Source of the DNA: Labrenzia sp. R4_2
GTDB taxonomy: Bacteria; Pseudomonadota; Alphaproteobacteria; Rhizobiales; Stappiaceae
NCBI RefSeq assembly: GCF_017743865.1
Contig: NZ_JAGHRJ010000002.1
Span: 186,001-250,000, forward strand
DNA: 64,000 nucleotides
Direction of reading: 5' to 3'
Part shown: positions 27,385 to 36,010 of the stretch, one piece after another
Numbering within the stretch: the first letter of the stretch is position 1
How the letters are laid out: each line of letters starts with the position of its first letter
Notes under the pieces: generated by a model
What the model was told of the DNA's origin: nothing
What the model saw: the letters and a program-made list of their open reading frames with translations, nothing else
The model's database searches: none
Program-made: the position numbers and the translations under genes

Positions 27385-27635
27385 GCGTCACCCTCCACAC
27401 CGCTGTTCCGTACTGGTTCCTCACCGTCTGTGTAAGCCCAGATGAAAGCAATAGGCATCAAAAGGCCAAGAGTAAGCGCGCCCCAATAGCCGCACATCGC
27501 CACGGCCTCCGCACGCCGGTGCCCCCGCCGTTTTGCGATTTTTCCGGGCCAGACAGCAAGAAACAGCCACCCGCCGATGAGCGTTGCCAGCAACACCAGC
27601 AGCACGATCAGCGCGAAAATCATGAGAGGGTCCAA
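27381..27635 (-). CDS. DUF3302 small membrane protein (YiaW-like)
   Basis: The 84-residue protein has two membrane segments (about 4-30 and 48-69) separated by a basic loop KIAKRRGHRRAEA. This matches DUF3302/YiaW proteins, which are found directly before YiaV-type HlyD proteins. The pair is conserved as a unit, and here it is joined by a GTGA overlap. It starts 16 bases after the formylglycine-generating enzyme gene and may share its transcript. Confidence 0.8.
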   Translation of the reverse strand: MDPLMIFALIVLLVLLATLIGGWLFLAVWPGKIAKRRGHRRAEAVAMCGYWGALTLGLLMPIAFIWAYTDGEEPVRNSGVEGDA

Positions 27636-27651
27636 AACTGCCTCCAGTTAG

Positions 27652-28665
27652 TTAGTTCACACCATCACGCGCGATCCGAAAGCCGATGTGATTGGAGCCA
27701 AGGCTCCTCTCCGCCGGTTGACGCGCTGAGGGTCGGTAACGAAAGCAGTACGACGGTGCACAGAGCCAGGAACCGCCCTTGACCACATGCCGGGCGCCAA
27801 CAGCTGAATTGGCAAACTGCTCTGCGAGCGTCTTGGACGGGCCGCCCGGGTTGGTTTGATCCTTGGTCGGATGGCCAGGGATCCACCAGTCGGACACGTA
27901 TTCCCAGACATTTCCGGCCATGTCGTATAATCCATACCCGTTGGGAGCATAGGAACCGACGGGCGCACTGCCATGATGACCGTCTTCTGCGGTGTCAACA
28001 CTTGGAAAGACGCCCTGCCAGGTGTTTGCCTTCCAGCCTTCTGATGGATCGTAATCCTCGCCCCACGAGAACTGGGCACCATCCAGCCCGCCGCGTGCTG
28101 CGAACTCCCACTCGGCTTCTGTCGGAAGGCGGCCGCCTACCCAGTCCGCATAAGCCTTTGCATCCTCGATCGACACCTGAACGACGGGATGGTTTTCAAG
28201 GCCTTCTATCGAGCTTTCGGGGCCACGGGGATGCCGCCATTGAGCACCTGGAACATAGCGCCACCACAAATTGATGTCATTCAGCGCAACAGCTTCTTTT
28301 GGCTGGGCGAACACCATAGACCCTGCTTTCAGAAGGTCCGGGGGAAGGTCCGGGTAGTCCGCCGGATCCAGGTCCTTCTCGGCCGTCGTTACATAACCGG
28401 TCGCTTCCACGAACGCTGCGAACTCGGCGTTTGTCACTTCCGTCTTTTGAATGGAATACGGCCGCAAGGTGACCTGGCGGACCGGCGCCTCTTCCCGGTA
28501 GTGCTTGCCCGACCCCATGGCGAAGGTTCCCCCTTCAAGGCCCGCAAATCCATGACTTTCGGCAAGCGCAACCGTTACTCCAGTAGGAACATGAGGCGCA
28601 AAAATCAGAGCAGCCATAAGGCCAAGACAAACCAAAGGAATGGTATGCGTTTCAATCCGGAACAT
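27652..28665 (-). CDS. exported formylglycine-generating enzyme (sulfatase maturase)
   Basis: The 337-residue protein has an N-terminal hydrophobic export segment (about 8-36), then the SUMF1/FGE fold (LEGGTFAMGS at 43-52, GGRLPTEAEWEFAARGG near 178, GLYDMAGNVWEYVSDW near 245). The aerobic FGE active-site pair is present as Cys302 and Cys307 in GGSWLCAPSYCFRYR, so it is a true FGE candidate and not merely a fold relative. It would convert the Cys of CTPSR-type sulfatase motifs to formylglycine. Two such sulfatases lie in the same operon. The export signal implies maturation outside the cytoplasm. Confidence 0.85.
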   Translation of the reverse strand: MFRIETHTIPLVCLGLMAALIFAPHVPTGVTVALAESHGFAGLEGGTFAMGSGKHYREEAPVRQVTLRPYSIQKTEVTNAEFAAFVEATGYVTTAEKDLDPADYPDLPPDLLKAGSMVFAQPKEAVALNDINLWWRYVPGAQWRHPRGPESSIEGLENHPVVQVSIEDAKAYADWVGGRLPTEAEWEFAARGGLDGAQFSWGEDYDPSEGWKANTWQGVFPSVDTAEDGHHGSAPVGSYAPNGYGLYDMAGNVWEYVSDWWIPGHPTKDQTNPGGPSKTLAEQFANSAVGARHVVKGGSWLCAPSYCFRYRPSARQPAERSLGSNHIGFRIARDGVN

Positions 28666-28676
28666 AAGATCCCTTC

Positions 28677-29558
28677 TTAATCCAGGAGCAACGACCGCAA
28701 GTGGTCCAGGTCATCGTCCGATTGATTGAGACCTTTTCCAATGTAGGCTTTGAGGCTGCCATAACTTTTTTCGGCCTCCTTGCGCGACGCATCAATGTAG
28801 GACGGCTCCAGGACATAAAATGCCTCGATTGCGGCATCGTTCTTGGCTCTTTCACTTGTCGGCATCTCGATGTCCATAGCAAGCGATTTCAAATGTTCGA
28901 TGCGCGGGATGACTTCGACCGCTCGGGTTTCGTTGGACCGCAGGTAGTCTTCTTGGACCGTTTCCCAGGGAACACCGAGCGCGGTCAGGATCAAAGCAGC
29001 CGCGGTGCCCGTCCGATGGACCCCATGAGAGCAGTGAAAGACCACCGGGTAATTCGCTTCGTCAGCGAGGATGTCAAAAAGGGCAGCATATTGGTCATCG
29101 GCCAGCCCATTCACGAGCTCTTCGTGTATCTGCGGATTGAACTCGGGCGGAAACCGCCTGAAGTCTCCGGTCTTTCGCGCCTCAATCAGCATGTTTGCCG
29201 CATCAGGATTACCGCCGATATCTCCGGTGATAGGCAGACTGATCTCCCGAACGCCAGCGGGCAACCGGTCGGGTCCACGATATTCGATCTCACCTTCCGT
29301 CAGGAAGTTGACGACGGTTTTCACGCCAAGGTCCTTGAGGGTCTCAAGATCGGCATCGGTTGTGCGTGGCAGCTCACCTGACCGAAAAACCAGACCGGTA
29401 CGAAGGGTCTGTCCATCGGACGTTTGGTATCCTCCAAGGTCTCGGAAGTTTGGCTGACCTTCAAGGCCGTGCTTGAGAGCAGGTTCAGCTGATGCAACGC
29501 TGCAAGCAACAAACAATACGACCGGAAGAGCCGACCATGCGCGCTTTAAAGTCATCAT
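28677..29558 (-). CDS. exported tyrosine/dual-specificity phosphatase family protein
   Basis: The 293-residue protein has a signal peptide (about 1-24, SVASAEP) and a Y_phosphatase3-type domain. The catalytic CX5R loop is HCSHGVHRTG at 175-184, with Cys176 and Arg182; an NFRDLGGY motif at 37-44 is typical of this family. It should dephosphorylate phosphoesters (protein, lipid or small molecule) in the periplasm. It lies 11 bases before the formylglycine-generating enzyme gene on the same strand. The substrate cannot be deduced. Confidence 0.82.
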   Translation of the reverse strand: MMTLKRAWSALPVVLFVACSVASAEPALKHGLEGQPNFRDLGGYQTSDGQTLRTGLVFRSGELPRTTDADLETLKDLGVKTVVNFLTEGEIEYRGPDRLPAGVREISLPITGDIGGNPDAANMLIEARKTGDFRRFPPEFNPQIHEELVNGLADDQYAALFDILADEANYPVVFHCSHGVHRTGTAAALILTALGVPWETVQEDYLRSNETRAVEVIPRIEHLKSLAMDIEMPTSERAKNDAAIEAFYVLEPSYIDASRKEAEKSYGSLKAYIGKGLNQSDDDLDHLRSLLLD

Positions 29559-29607
29559 TTGCAGTCTCCTCTTTCAGGCCACGGATACGCTGGTCTTGTT
29601 TCAGCCT

Positions 29608-30696
29608 TCACCGCTCGGTTGCTTCCGTAAACTCAAGGCTTTCAGGCAGGAAAGTCTCCTCAACTGTCAGGAGTCGGTCCGCAAGGCCCTGTTCGTACGA
29701 ATAGCGGAAAAGGGTTTCAAGCGTTGTCCGGTTCGGTTCGATCCCGTAGGGGTAAAAATTGCGCCCCATTAACTGGCGGGTGTTGTCGAGTTCCTGACTG
29801 TACCAGGGCAACATGTCCGTTGCCCAAGTTAGACGATCCTTGGTCCTGTACGCTTTAAACTTGGCCTCTGAATAGGCATCGAAAACGGCTTTGGCGAGCC
29901 ACGGGTGCTCGGCTGCCGTGTCCCGCCGGATCGCCAGGACATGCATGATCGGAAACACGCCTGTTTTTTCGAAATACGCTTGCTCAACAGACCTGAAATC
30001 CGGGAACAAACGGGCGATGCGGGTATCCCCCTCAACGAAGGCCGCCGGTGTTGCCGCATGAAAAAGGGCATCAACCTCGCCGGATAACAGGAGCTCGGAC
30101 TCATCGAGCCCGGGTTTTCCCTGTGTGACGGTGATACCGGCGGGGATCTGGCTTTCTTGTGCTGATACGGCACCCGCAACGGCTGCCGAGCTGTCAGCGT
30201 TCGAAATCATCCATTCCACATCCTGCGGACGGAGGCCGTATTCCTCTTCGAAGATGCCGCGGATCCAGGTCAAGGATGTGGAGGAATAACCGGCTGTTCC
30301 GATCCGTTTGCCCACCAGGTCTTGTGGCTTCTCGATCCCGGCACCGGCACGCACGAAAACGCTTTTGTGCCGGAACTGACGCAGCAGGAAAATCGGAAGA
30401 AGGGCGTAATCGCGAAATCCTTCATTGGCATGTGCCAGCATGAACGGGTGGAGACCAAGCTCGGTGATTTCATTGCCGCCAGTTCCGGAGAAGGCGGCCG
30501 TGTTCATGTCGCCGATGGCCCCTTGAACAAACTCAGCGTCAGTCCCTTCGATTGCAACGCTGCCATCAAAAAGGGCCTGGGTGCGATCCAGGAGATAACT
30601 CGACACCGTGATTGGGAGCTCGCCAGATTGAGCGGATGCCAAGGTTGGCGCATAAAGACCTGCGGCCAGGGTCTGCAAAAACAATCGTCGGTCCAT
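29608..30696 (-). CDS. periplasmic substrate-binding protein, Pht5/NMT1-like, Tat signal
   Basis: The 362-residue protein opens with a Tat-type signal, MDRRLFLQ, and an Ala-rich hydrophobic core ending ASAQ. The body resembles proteins annotated as 4,5-dihydroxyphthalate decarboxylase or NMT1-like binding proteins: DLVGKRIGTAGYSSTSLTW near residue 127 and a conserved C-terminal MGRNFYPYGIEPNRTTLE. Given the signal, a ligand-binding role is more likely than an enzyme. No permease is nearby. A strong hairpin separates it from the sulfatase gene upstream. Confidence 0.75.
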   Translation of the reverse strand: MDRRLFLQTLAAGLYAPTLASAQSGELPITVSSYLLDRTQALFDGSVAIEGTDAEFVQGAIGDMNTAAFSGTGGNEITELGLHPFMLAHANEGFRDYALLPIFLLRQFRHKSVFVRAGAGIEKPQDLVGKRIGTAGYSSTSLTWIRGIFEEEYGLRPQDVEWMISNADSSAAVAGAVSAQESQIPAGITVTQGKPGLDESELLLSGEVDALFHAATPAAFVEGDTRIARLFPDFRSVEQAYFEKTGVFPIMHVLAIRRDTAAEHPWLAKAVFDAYSEAKFKAYRTKDRLTWATDMLPWYSQELDNTRQLMGRNFYPYGIEPNRTTLETLFRYSYEQGLADRLLTVEETFLPESLEFTEATER

Positions 30697-30712
30697 CAGG
30701 CGTCCCCATGGA

Positions 30713-30742
30713 ATGTCCCCGCTGCACAGGCAGCGGGGACAT
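30713..30742 (-). terminator. intercistronic hairpin between sulfatase and binding-protein genes
   Basis: A perfect 13-base-pair inverted repeat (ATGTCCCCGCTGC / GCAGCGGGGACAT) with a four-base loop begins just after the sulfatase stop. No T-run follows on the minus strand. It may therefore attenuate transcription or protect the upstream message from decay, not act as a full terminator. Confidence 0.6.
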
Positions 30743-30746
30743 GATC

Positions 30747-32501
30747 TTATTGGCCGATGCTTGGATCACCTGCCGGATCAAACGGCAGCTCGTCCAGATG
30801 CTCGACATACTCCAGCGGATCGAAGGGCAAGTCCTTTAGCACCAGCTGAGGGTTTTGCTCACGCTTCAGTGCCTCGGAAGCATTGGCAATGCCAGTCCAA
30901 GGAATGCCGTGCTTTTCCGGACGGTCCGGGTACTTTTCCTTCCAGAGGTTGTGGCGCAAGACCATCCGGTTAAAGGGACGCTTCAGATGGATCAGGTTCG
31001 TCAGCATCGGCTGCACTTCCCGCGGGTCCGATGGCAGGAAATAGAACGCTGCCGGAATGCCGCTGGCCTCACCCACCGGGTCGGGTGAGATCATGTGCCG
31101 CTTGTAATCACCCTTCACTACGGCACCGAGCGTCGGCCCCGCATAGGTGAAGGTGTAGTCGCGGCGCCCATGCGTGTCACCGTTGAGCAAAAGTGCTGTC
31201 TGATCAATACCATCGATCACGCGATCGGTCGGGATATTTTCAAGCGCACCACCGAGGCTGGCAAAGGTGGTGAACAGATCGGTGATATGGATCATATCCC
31301 CGGGCATCGAGCCGGCTTCGATCACGCCCGGCCACACGGCAAAAGCCGGTACGCGCACGCCGCCCTCAAGGAAATCGCCTTTGCCGCCCCGGAAGATGGT
31401 TTCCGCAAACCCGGTTCCCGGGGGCGGGTTGTGGGACATCGGACCATTGTCAGCCATGGCAACAATCAGCGTGTTCTCCGCAACGCCGAGCTCAGCAAGT
31501 TTGTCCCGGATCGCCTTGATCATCGGGTCGATCGTGCACTGAAGTCCGTTTTGCAACAAAGCGCGCGCGCGGGTGCATTTCTCGCGGATCGGCATGAAGT
31601 TTGCCATGATCGGCCAGTTCGCAACGTAAAAGGGTTTGCCTTCCGCAACGTTGCGCTCCATGAACGCAAACATCCGATCGAGCCCTTCAGCGTCGATGGC
31701 CTCATAAGTCTCGGTCGTATTGTCACGCCATTGCAATGTTTCACCGCCCTTGGTCCCTTCGGCGACCATCACCCAGTCCTTGGTGACAAAGGTGTCGTCC
31801 AGCTTGTAGGGATTTGCAGGCAGCATGTCCTCAAACAGGCCGATCGAGGCATTGCCCTGTTCCGCTTCGCGCGTGTTGAGAGACAGGATCTGGTTGTACC
31901 CGGTGAACAGAGCTTCGTCGAAACCCTGGTTGTGCGGGTAGCTCTCTTCAATGTCACCAAGGTGCCACTTGCCGTAAAAGGCAGTCGCATAGCCCGCATC
32001 GCCCAACACTTCAGCAAGGGTAACTTCCTCCGCATCGAGGCCGTGGCTCTCTTGCAGCATGCCGATGTTGTACATTCCGGATCGAACCGCCATCCGGCCC
32101 GTCGCGGCTGCTGCCCGGCTCGGCGTACAGCCAACTTCAGTGTACATGCGCGTGAACATCATGCCGTCTTCGGCAAGCGCATTGATGTTTGGCGTTTCAA
32201 GACCACGGACCGCCTGAATACCCGGCATGCCAAGGTCACCATACGCCGTATCATCCCACATGATGTGGATCAGATTGGGCGGGGTTCCGTGCGTCTCGCG
32301 CAGTTCCGCAATCTTCGCCTGAAGCCCTTCGTCCTCTTCCGCCCAACGGTCGCCGTTCTGGGACTTCAGCACATAAAACTCGGCATCATGGATGATTTCC
32401 GTCCCATCCTGGGCCGCAGCGCTCTGCGGCAGGATCAAGGCGGATCCTGCAAGAAGCGCTGCAAGTGCACCGCCGTTTCGGCAGCTTCGTAACCAATGCA
32501 T
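30747..32501 (-). CDS. exported type I sulfatase (arylsulfatase family)
   Basis: The 584-residue protein has a signal peptide (about 1-30, QSAAAQ). The sulfatase signature CTPSRAAAATGR starts at Cys125, the residue converted to formylglycine, and metal-binding Asp83-Asp84 lie in MWDDT. The later MADNGP motif is also present. An N-terminal extension (residues 33-75) with EIIHDAEFYVLKSQNG precedes the catalytic fold and recurs in the sulfatase at 34.3 kb. The substrate is unknown; members of this family act on aryl, alkyl or carbohydrate sulfate esters. Confidence 0.9.
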   Translation of the reverse strand: MHWLRSCRNGGALAALLAGSALILPQSAAAQDGTEIIHDAEFYVLKSQNGDRWAEEDEGLQAKIAELRETHGTPPNLIHIMWDDTAYGDLGMPGIQAVRGLETPNINALAEDGMMFTRMYTEVGCTPSRAAAATGRMAVRSGMYNIGMLQESHGLDAEEVTLAEVLGDAGYATAFYGKWHLGDIEESYPHNQGFDEALFTGYNQILSLNTREAEQGNASIGLFEDMLPANPYKLDDTFVTKDWVMVAEGTKGGETLQWRDNTTETYEAIDAEGLDRMFAFMERNVAEGKPFYVANWPIMANFMPIREKCTRARALLQNGLQCTIDPMIKAIRDKLAELGVAENTLIVAMADNGPMSHNPPPGTGFAETIFRGGKGDFLEGGVRVPAFAVWPGVIEAGSMPGDMIHITDLFTTFASLGGALENIPTDRVIDGIDQTALLLNGDTHGRRDYTFTYAGPTLGAVVKGDYKRHMISPDPVGEASGIPAAFYFLPSDPREVQPMLTNLIHLKRPFNRMVLRHNLWKEKYPDRPEKHGIPWTGIANASEALKREQNPQLVLKDLPFDPLEYVEHLDELPFDPAGDPSIGQ

Positions 32502-32592
32502 AGAATATCCCTCCCAAAAGATTACTCAGTAGGATTGGACCAGTCTTTGTTCGTTCTTGCCCGGCTCGGTTTTAACCAGCCTCGCCCACCCC

Positions 32593-33426
32593 CTAGAACC
32601 GCGCCACAACGCCGAGCAGCGGTCCGTGCGTAACGGTGTCGTAGGCAAAGCTGTCGATGCCGGACTTGCCGTTGCTGTAATCAACGCCCAATGCCTTGTA
32701 CTGAAGGTGCGTCGACCAGATCTGGTTGAAGTGGTACCCGATGCCGGCCTGTACGTTCCAGGTGAAGTCGGACGCGGCTCCAAAACCTCCGATATCCCCG
32801 CGGCCACTGACGGACCATTTTTCATTTAGCATGTGAAATCCACGAACCCCGATCACCGGATCGATCCAGTCGGCGCCACGGGAAATGTCGAAATTGCCGG
32901 CAACGGTACCCGTGCGATTGAAATCGAGATTAATGTCCCAGTACCGCGCGCCCGCAATGAGGTCGACATACGATTGCGGTGTTGAGTAGGCCCGGTAGAA
33001 CAGCATGCCCTCAACGATAAGCTGATCACCGCCAACGCGGATGCGCCCGCCCGGCAAGAGCGCGTCGGTCGAGTTCGCAAGGTTCATGTAAGCCACATCC
33101 ACCATCGCGCCGAACCGCTGCTGATAGACCGCTTCTGCCCGGCCCATGAAACCAAAACGAAGGTTCGACAGGATGTCTGAGGTGCCCACATCGATATCGG
33201 TAGACGGTAAGCGGCCAATCTGGGATGTCCCGACGATATTCGCCCCGACGAAATAGGGTGCCAGCACAAATTCCCACGTCTTGTTGACGCGCTCATTCAC
33301 CGGAACGGGTTCTGGAACTGGAGCTTGCGGAAGATCCGCTGCAAGAACGGTGACAGGGAGAACGCACGAGACCAGCGTTCCAATGCACAGTTTTGCAGTT
33401 TTTGATTTCAGGTTGTGGAATGTCAT
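32593..33426 (-). CDS. outer-membrane beta-barrel protein
   Basis: The 277-residue protein has a signal peptide (about 1-29, VTVLAAD), a proline-rich linker and about eight to ten amphipathic beta strands. It ends in a C-terminal Phe (GVVARF), the usual BAM recognition signal. Predicted role: a small outer-membrane channel or adhesion barrel. It lies between the sulfatase gene and a Cys-rich protein gene on the same strand, so it may admit the sulfated substrate; this is inferred from context only. Confidence 0.75.
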   Translation of the reverse strand: MTFHNLKSKTAKLCIGTLVSCVLPVTVLAADLPQAPVPEPVPVNERVNKTWEFVLAPYFVGANIVGTSQIGRLPSTDIDVGTSDILSNLRFGFMGRAEAVYQQRFGAMVDVAYMNLANSTDALLPGGRIRVGGDQLIVEGMLFYRAYSTPQSYVDLIAGARYWDINLDFNRTGTVAGNFDISRGADWIDPVIGVRGFHMLNEKWSVSGRGDIGGFGAASDFTWNVQAGIGYHFNQIWSTHLQYKALGVDYSNGKSGIDSFAYDTVTHGPLLGVVARF

Positions 33427-33477
33427 GTGTCTCTCGTTGAAGTCCTTGGTGTGACTTTCAGCTTATGTGCCGCAACG

Positions 33478-33888
33478 TCAATTGGCCAGTTCGCCGGACA
33501 ACTCTGCAACCACACCGCTGCAGGCCGGTTCCAGATCTGCCTGCACTTCGGCAAGGCAACTCAACAGGCGCCCCTGACCGAAGCGCGTGTCCGCGCAGTG
33601 TTTTTGCAAGTCTGCGTCGCATATCGCGAGCGTGGAGCCGATGGTAAAGAACAGGCCATCTATGACATCGGCAATGTCTTCAAATGCAACGCCACATTCC
33701 GTGCTGATCTTGGTCTCATGTGCATAAAGACACGACAAGACGCGTCCATTGCCTGGTTCTACGGCTGAACAGAACTCGACAATTTCAGGTTCGCAGGCCT
33801 CCAGCACCCCTTGTGCATGGGTTGGAGAAATGAGACCCAAACCGAGTACGAGGCCGATAGCGGACGAGCGCTTCACTGCATTCAACAT
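33478..33888 (-). CDS. exported cysteine-rich repeat protein (GLG1-like)
   Basis: The 136-residue protein has a signal peptide (ending PTHAQ) and two units with the Cys pattern of the GLG1/cysteine-rich repeat family (CEPEIVEFCSAV, then CDADLQKHCADT, each followed by RxLSCL). Eight Cys probably form disulfides. Bacterial members are exported proteins of unknown function. The gene is part of the sulfatase operon. Confidence 0.75.
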   Translation of the reverse strand: MLNAVKRSSAIGLVLGLGLISPTHAQGVLEACEPEIVEFCSAVEPGNGRVLSCLYAHETKISTECGVAFEDIADVIDGLFFTIGSTLAICDADLQKHCADTRFGQGRLLSCLAEVQADLEPACSGVVAELSGELAN

Positions 33889-33901
33889 ATCTCATCTCCG
33901 C

Positions 33902-34222
33902 TTACGGATTGACCACAACATAGACTGTGGTGCCGCCTTCCTGAACGGCCTGGTAATAAACGCCGCCGCAGTTGTAATAGGCGCGGTATGGGGTGCAGCC
34001 CGCGACAGACGTGCGGCGGGCGACCCGCCGGGTCGTGCGGCGGGAGGTTCGCCTGGCTGTCCCATGCACCGTGCCGGGGCCGCGCTGCGCCAAGGCTTTC
34101 TTCGCGCCAATCGCGATACCAGCCACCAAACCGCTTTCGACCGTGTCCTCTTCAAGCCGGATGTCGGCCAGCCAGAATGCGCAAGCCGTCAAAAGTGTCG
34201 CCAATACAAGTTTCATGCGCAT
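33902..34222 (-). CDS. small exported Arg/Thr-rich protein, unknown function
   Basis: The 106-residue protein has an N-terminal hydrophobic segment (about 3-20), then a strongly basic low-complexity tract (RRTSRRTTRRVARRTS, about 58-73). A C-terminal GCTPYRAYYNCGGVYYQ with two Cys completes it. It is likely periplasmic or surface-bound and could bind acidic polymers. No family is recognised. The gene starts 56 bases after the second sulfatase gene. Confidence 0.55.
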   Translation of the reverse strand: MRMKLVLATLLTACAFWLADIRLEEDTVESGLVAGIAIGAKKALAQRGPGTVHGTARRTSRRTTRRVARRTSVAGCTPYRAYYNCGGVYYQAVQEGGTTVYVVVNP

Positions 34223-34278
34223 GTTTTTCTCCTGGATCCTTCTTCATCCCGGACGTCGGGTCTTGGGACTGCTGTTCC

Positions 34279-35949
34279 TCACTTTTGAACAGACGCCTGT
34301 TTCACGAGAAAAGCCTCAACGGCCGCTTGGGTTTCAGGGCGGATGTTTTCGATCCCTTCATAGGGAACTCCGCGAGCCGGTCCGGTGTCCGGATACTTCT
34401 CCTTGCGCGCCAAATGCCGTCCGAGGATCCGGACGAACTCTTGCCCGCCCCATGCCCCGACCTCTGTCGACACCGGATATTTCTCGTGGGTATCCCGGTA
34501 GATGTCATAGAAGTTGGCAAGGATAGCGCTTTCACCGGGCCCTGGAAGGTTCAGGCGCAAATGGTCCTTTACAAGCGCTTTCGGTGTTGCAACCGAGTAA
34601 ATGATCACGTGATCGCGGCGGGTTTTGGATTCATCGGCAAAAAGCAGGGCGGCCGACTGGTCGACCCCATCAACAAGCCTGTCGCGCGGTATAAAGCCTT
34701 CCGCGCCTGCGAACCGCGACAAGGTCGTATAGAGATCAGATACATGGATGATGTTATTCACCATGGAATCTGCCTCAATCATGCCCGGCCAGCGGATAAA
34801 GGCATCGACCCGGACACCGCCCTCGGTCGTGTCGCCCTTGCCCCCACGGTAGATCATGGGTGTGAAACCGGATTGCGGCGAGTACTTCGTGAAATGGCCA
34901 TTGTCGCCCATCAGGACCACGATCGTGTTGTCTGCCACGCCGACCGCTTCCATTTCGGCAAACAGGTCTCCTAGATAGCTGTCCAGGAGCTGGAGCTTGT
35001 CGGCGTAGAGACCGCCATTCACGCTTTCCGGCCCGTCCCGTCCGGCACGGGTATTGTCGAGCGGAATCATGGGCCAGTATTGCAGAAAGAACGGCGCGTC
35101 TCCCTCAGAGAGCCGCTTCAGCTCGGATATTGTTTTCAGCTGAAACGCCTCGTTCATGGCATCATATTTTTCGGCATCCCACCGCTCGCCCGGCGCCATA
35201 CGGATCTCTCGGATCGGACCACCGGCTTCACCGGCGATCACGGTCATCATTGCCGCCGGATCAGGACGGAACCAATTGTCGACAATATAGTCATCTTCAA
35301 AGTCCTTGATGCCGACGGACACCTGTTCGCGAATGGCATCGTCGTTGAAGATGGTCAGCTGTCCCTGTTGGTGCACCGCGTGCTGGGCGTAATCAAATCC
35401 CTGGTTCATGGCCCAGCTTTCGGCAATATCGCCCATATGCCACTTGCCGACGTGACTCGTTGCATAGCCCGCTTCCTTGAGAACCTCGGCGAGCGTCACT
35501 TCGTTTCCAGGCAGGCCAAACCCTGCGATGTCGACCGTGGTATCTCCCATTCCCATACGGACCGGCAGTCGGCCGGTCATTTGTGCAACCCTCGTTGGCG
35601 TACAGGATGGTTCGGTATACATGCGGACCATGCGCATGCCTTCGTCCGAGAACCGGTTGATATTTGGCGTTTCTATTCCACGAACCGCATTCAGCTCGGG
35701 AATTCCCATGTCGCCAAACCCAAGATCATCGACCAGTATGGACACGATGTTGGGAGATTTGCCGCCATTGCCGGCACGGAACTGTTCGAGCAACCGGTCA
35801 ACCGCCGCATCATCTTCTGCCCATTGGGCGCCGTTTTGAGCCTGAAGAATGTAATACTCGGCATCGTGAATGATTTCGGTGTCTTGCGCCGACGCGGCTC
35901 CCATCGACATCAATCCGATTAGAACCGTTGCAAGTGATCGTCTTGTCAT
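34279..35949 (-). CDS. exported type I sulfatase, paralog of the 30.7 kb enzyme
   Basis: The start at 35949 is chosen because it begins the signal peptide MTRRSLATVLIGLMSMGAASAQ; a start seven codons earlier exists. The 556-residue enzyme has CTPTRVAQMTGR with the formylglycine Cys at about residue 116 and DDLGFGDMG for metal binding. GKWHMGD and MGDNGHF motifs follow. It shares the N-terminal extension EIIHDAEYYILQAQNG with the other sulfatase of this operon. Both need the formylglycine-generating enzyme encoded downstream. Substrate unknown. Confidence 0.9.
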   Translation of the reverse strand: MTRRSLATVLIGLMSMGAASAQDTEIIHDAEYYILQAQNGAQWAEDDAAVDRLLEQFRAGNGGKSPNIVSILVDDLGFGDMGIPELNAVRGIETPNINRFSDEGMRMVRMYTEPSCTPTRVAQMTGRLPVRMGMGDTTVDIAGFGLPGNEVTLAEVLKEAGYATSHVGKWHMGDIAESWAMNQGFDYAQHAVHQQGQLTIFNDDAIREQVSVGIKDFEDDYIVDNWFRPDPAAMMTVIAGEAGGPIREIRMAPGERWDAEKYDAMNEAFQLKTISELKRLSEGDAPFFLQYWPMIPLDNTRAGRDGPESVNGGLYADKLQLLDSYLGDLFAEMEAVGVADNTIVVLMGDNGHFTKYSPQSGFTPMIYRGGKGDTTEGGVRVDAFIRWPGMIEADSMVNNIIHVSDLYTTLSRFAGAEGFIPRDRLVDGVDQSAALLFADESKTRRDHVIIYSVATPKALVKDHLRLNLPGPGESAILANFYDIYRDTHEKYPVSTEVGAWGGQEFVRILGRHLARKEKYPDTGPARGVPYEGIENIRPETQAAVEAFLVKQASVQK

Positions 35950-36010
35950 TCCTTCATCCCCTCCAGCCATTTTCGAACGGACTTGGATGTCCCTCTGGCC
36001 TTTTTGAGTC

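Noticed and set aside
29608-30696. 4,5-dihydroxyphthalate decarboxylase
   Set aside because: The family name would suggest an enzyme, but the Tat-type signal and binding-protein fold make a periplasmic substrate-binding role more likely.
31095-32492. Plus-strand open frame of 465 codons
   Set aside because: It is antisense to a clear sulfatase gene with CTPSR motif and signal peptide; the shadow has no domain.
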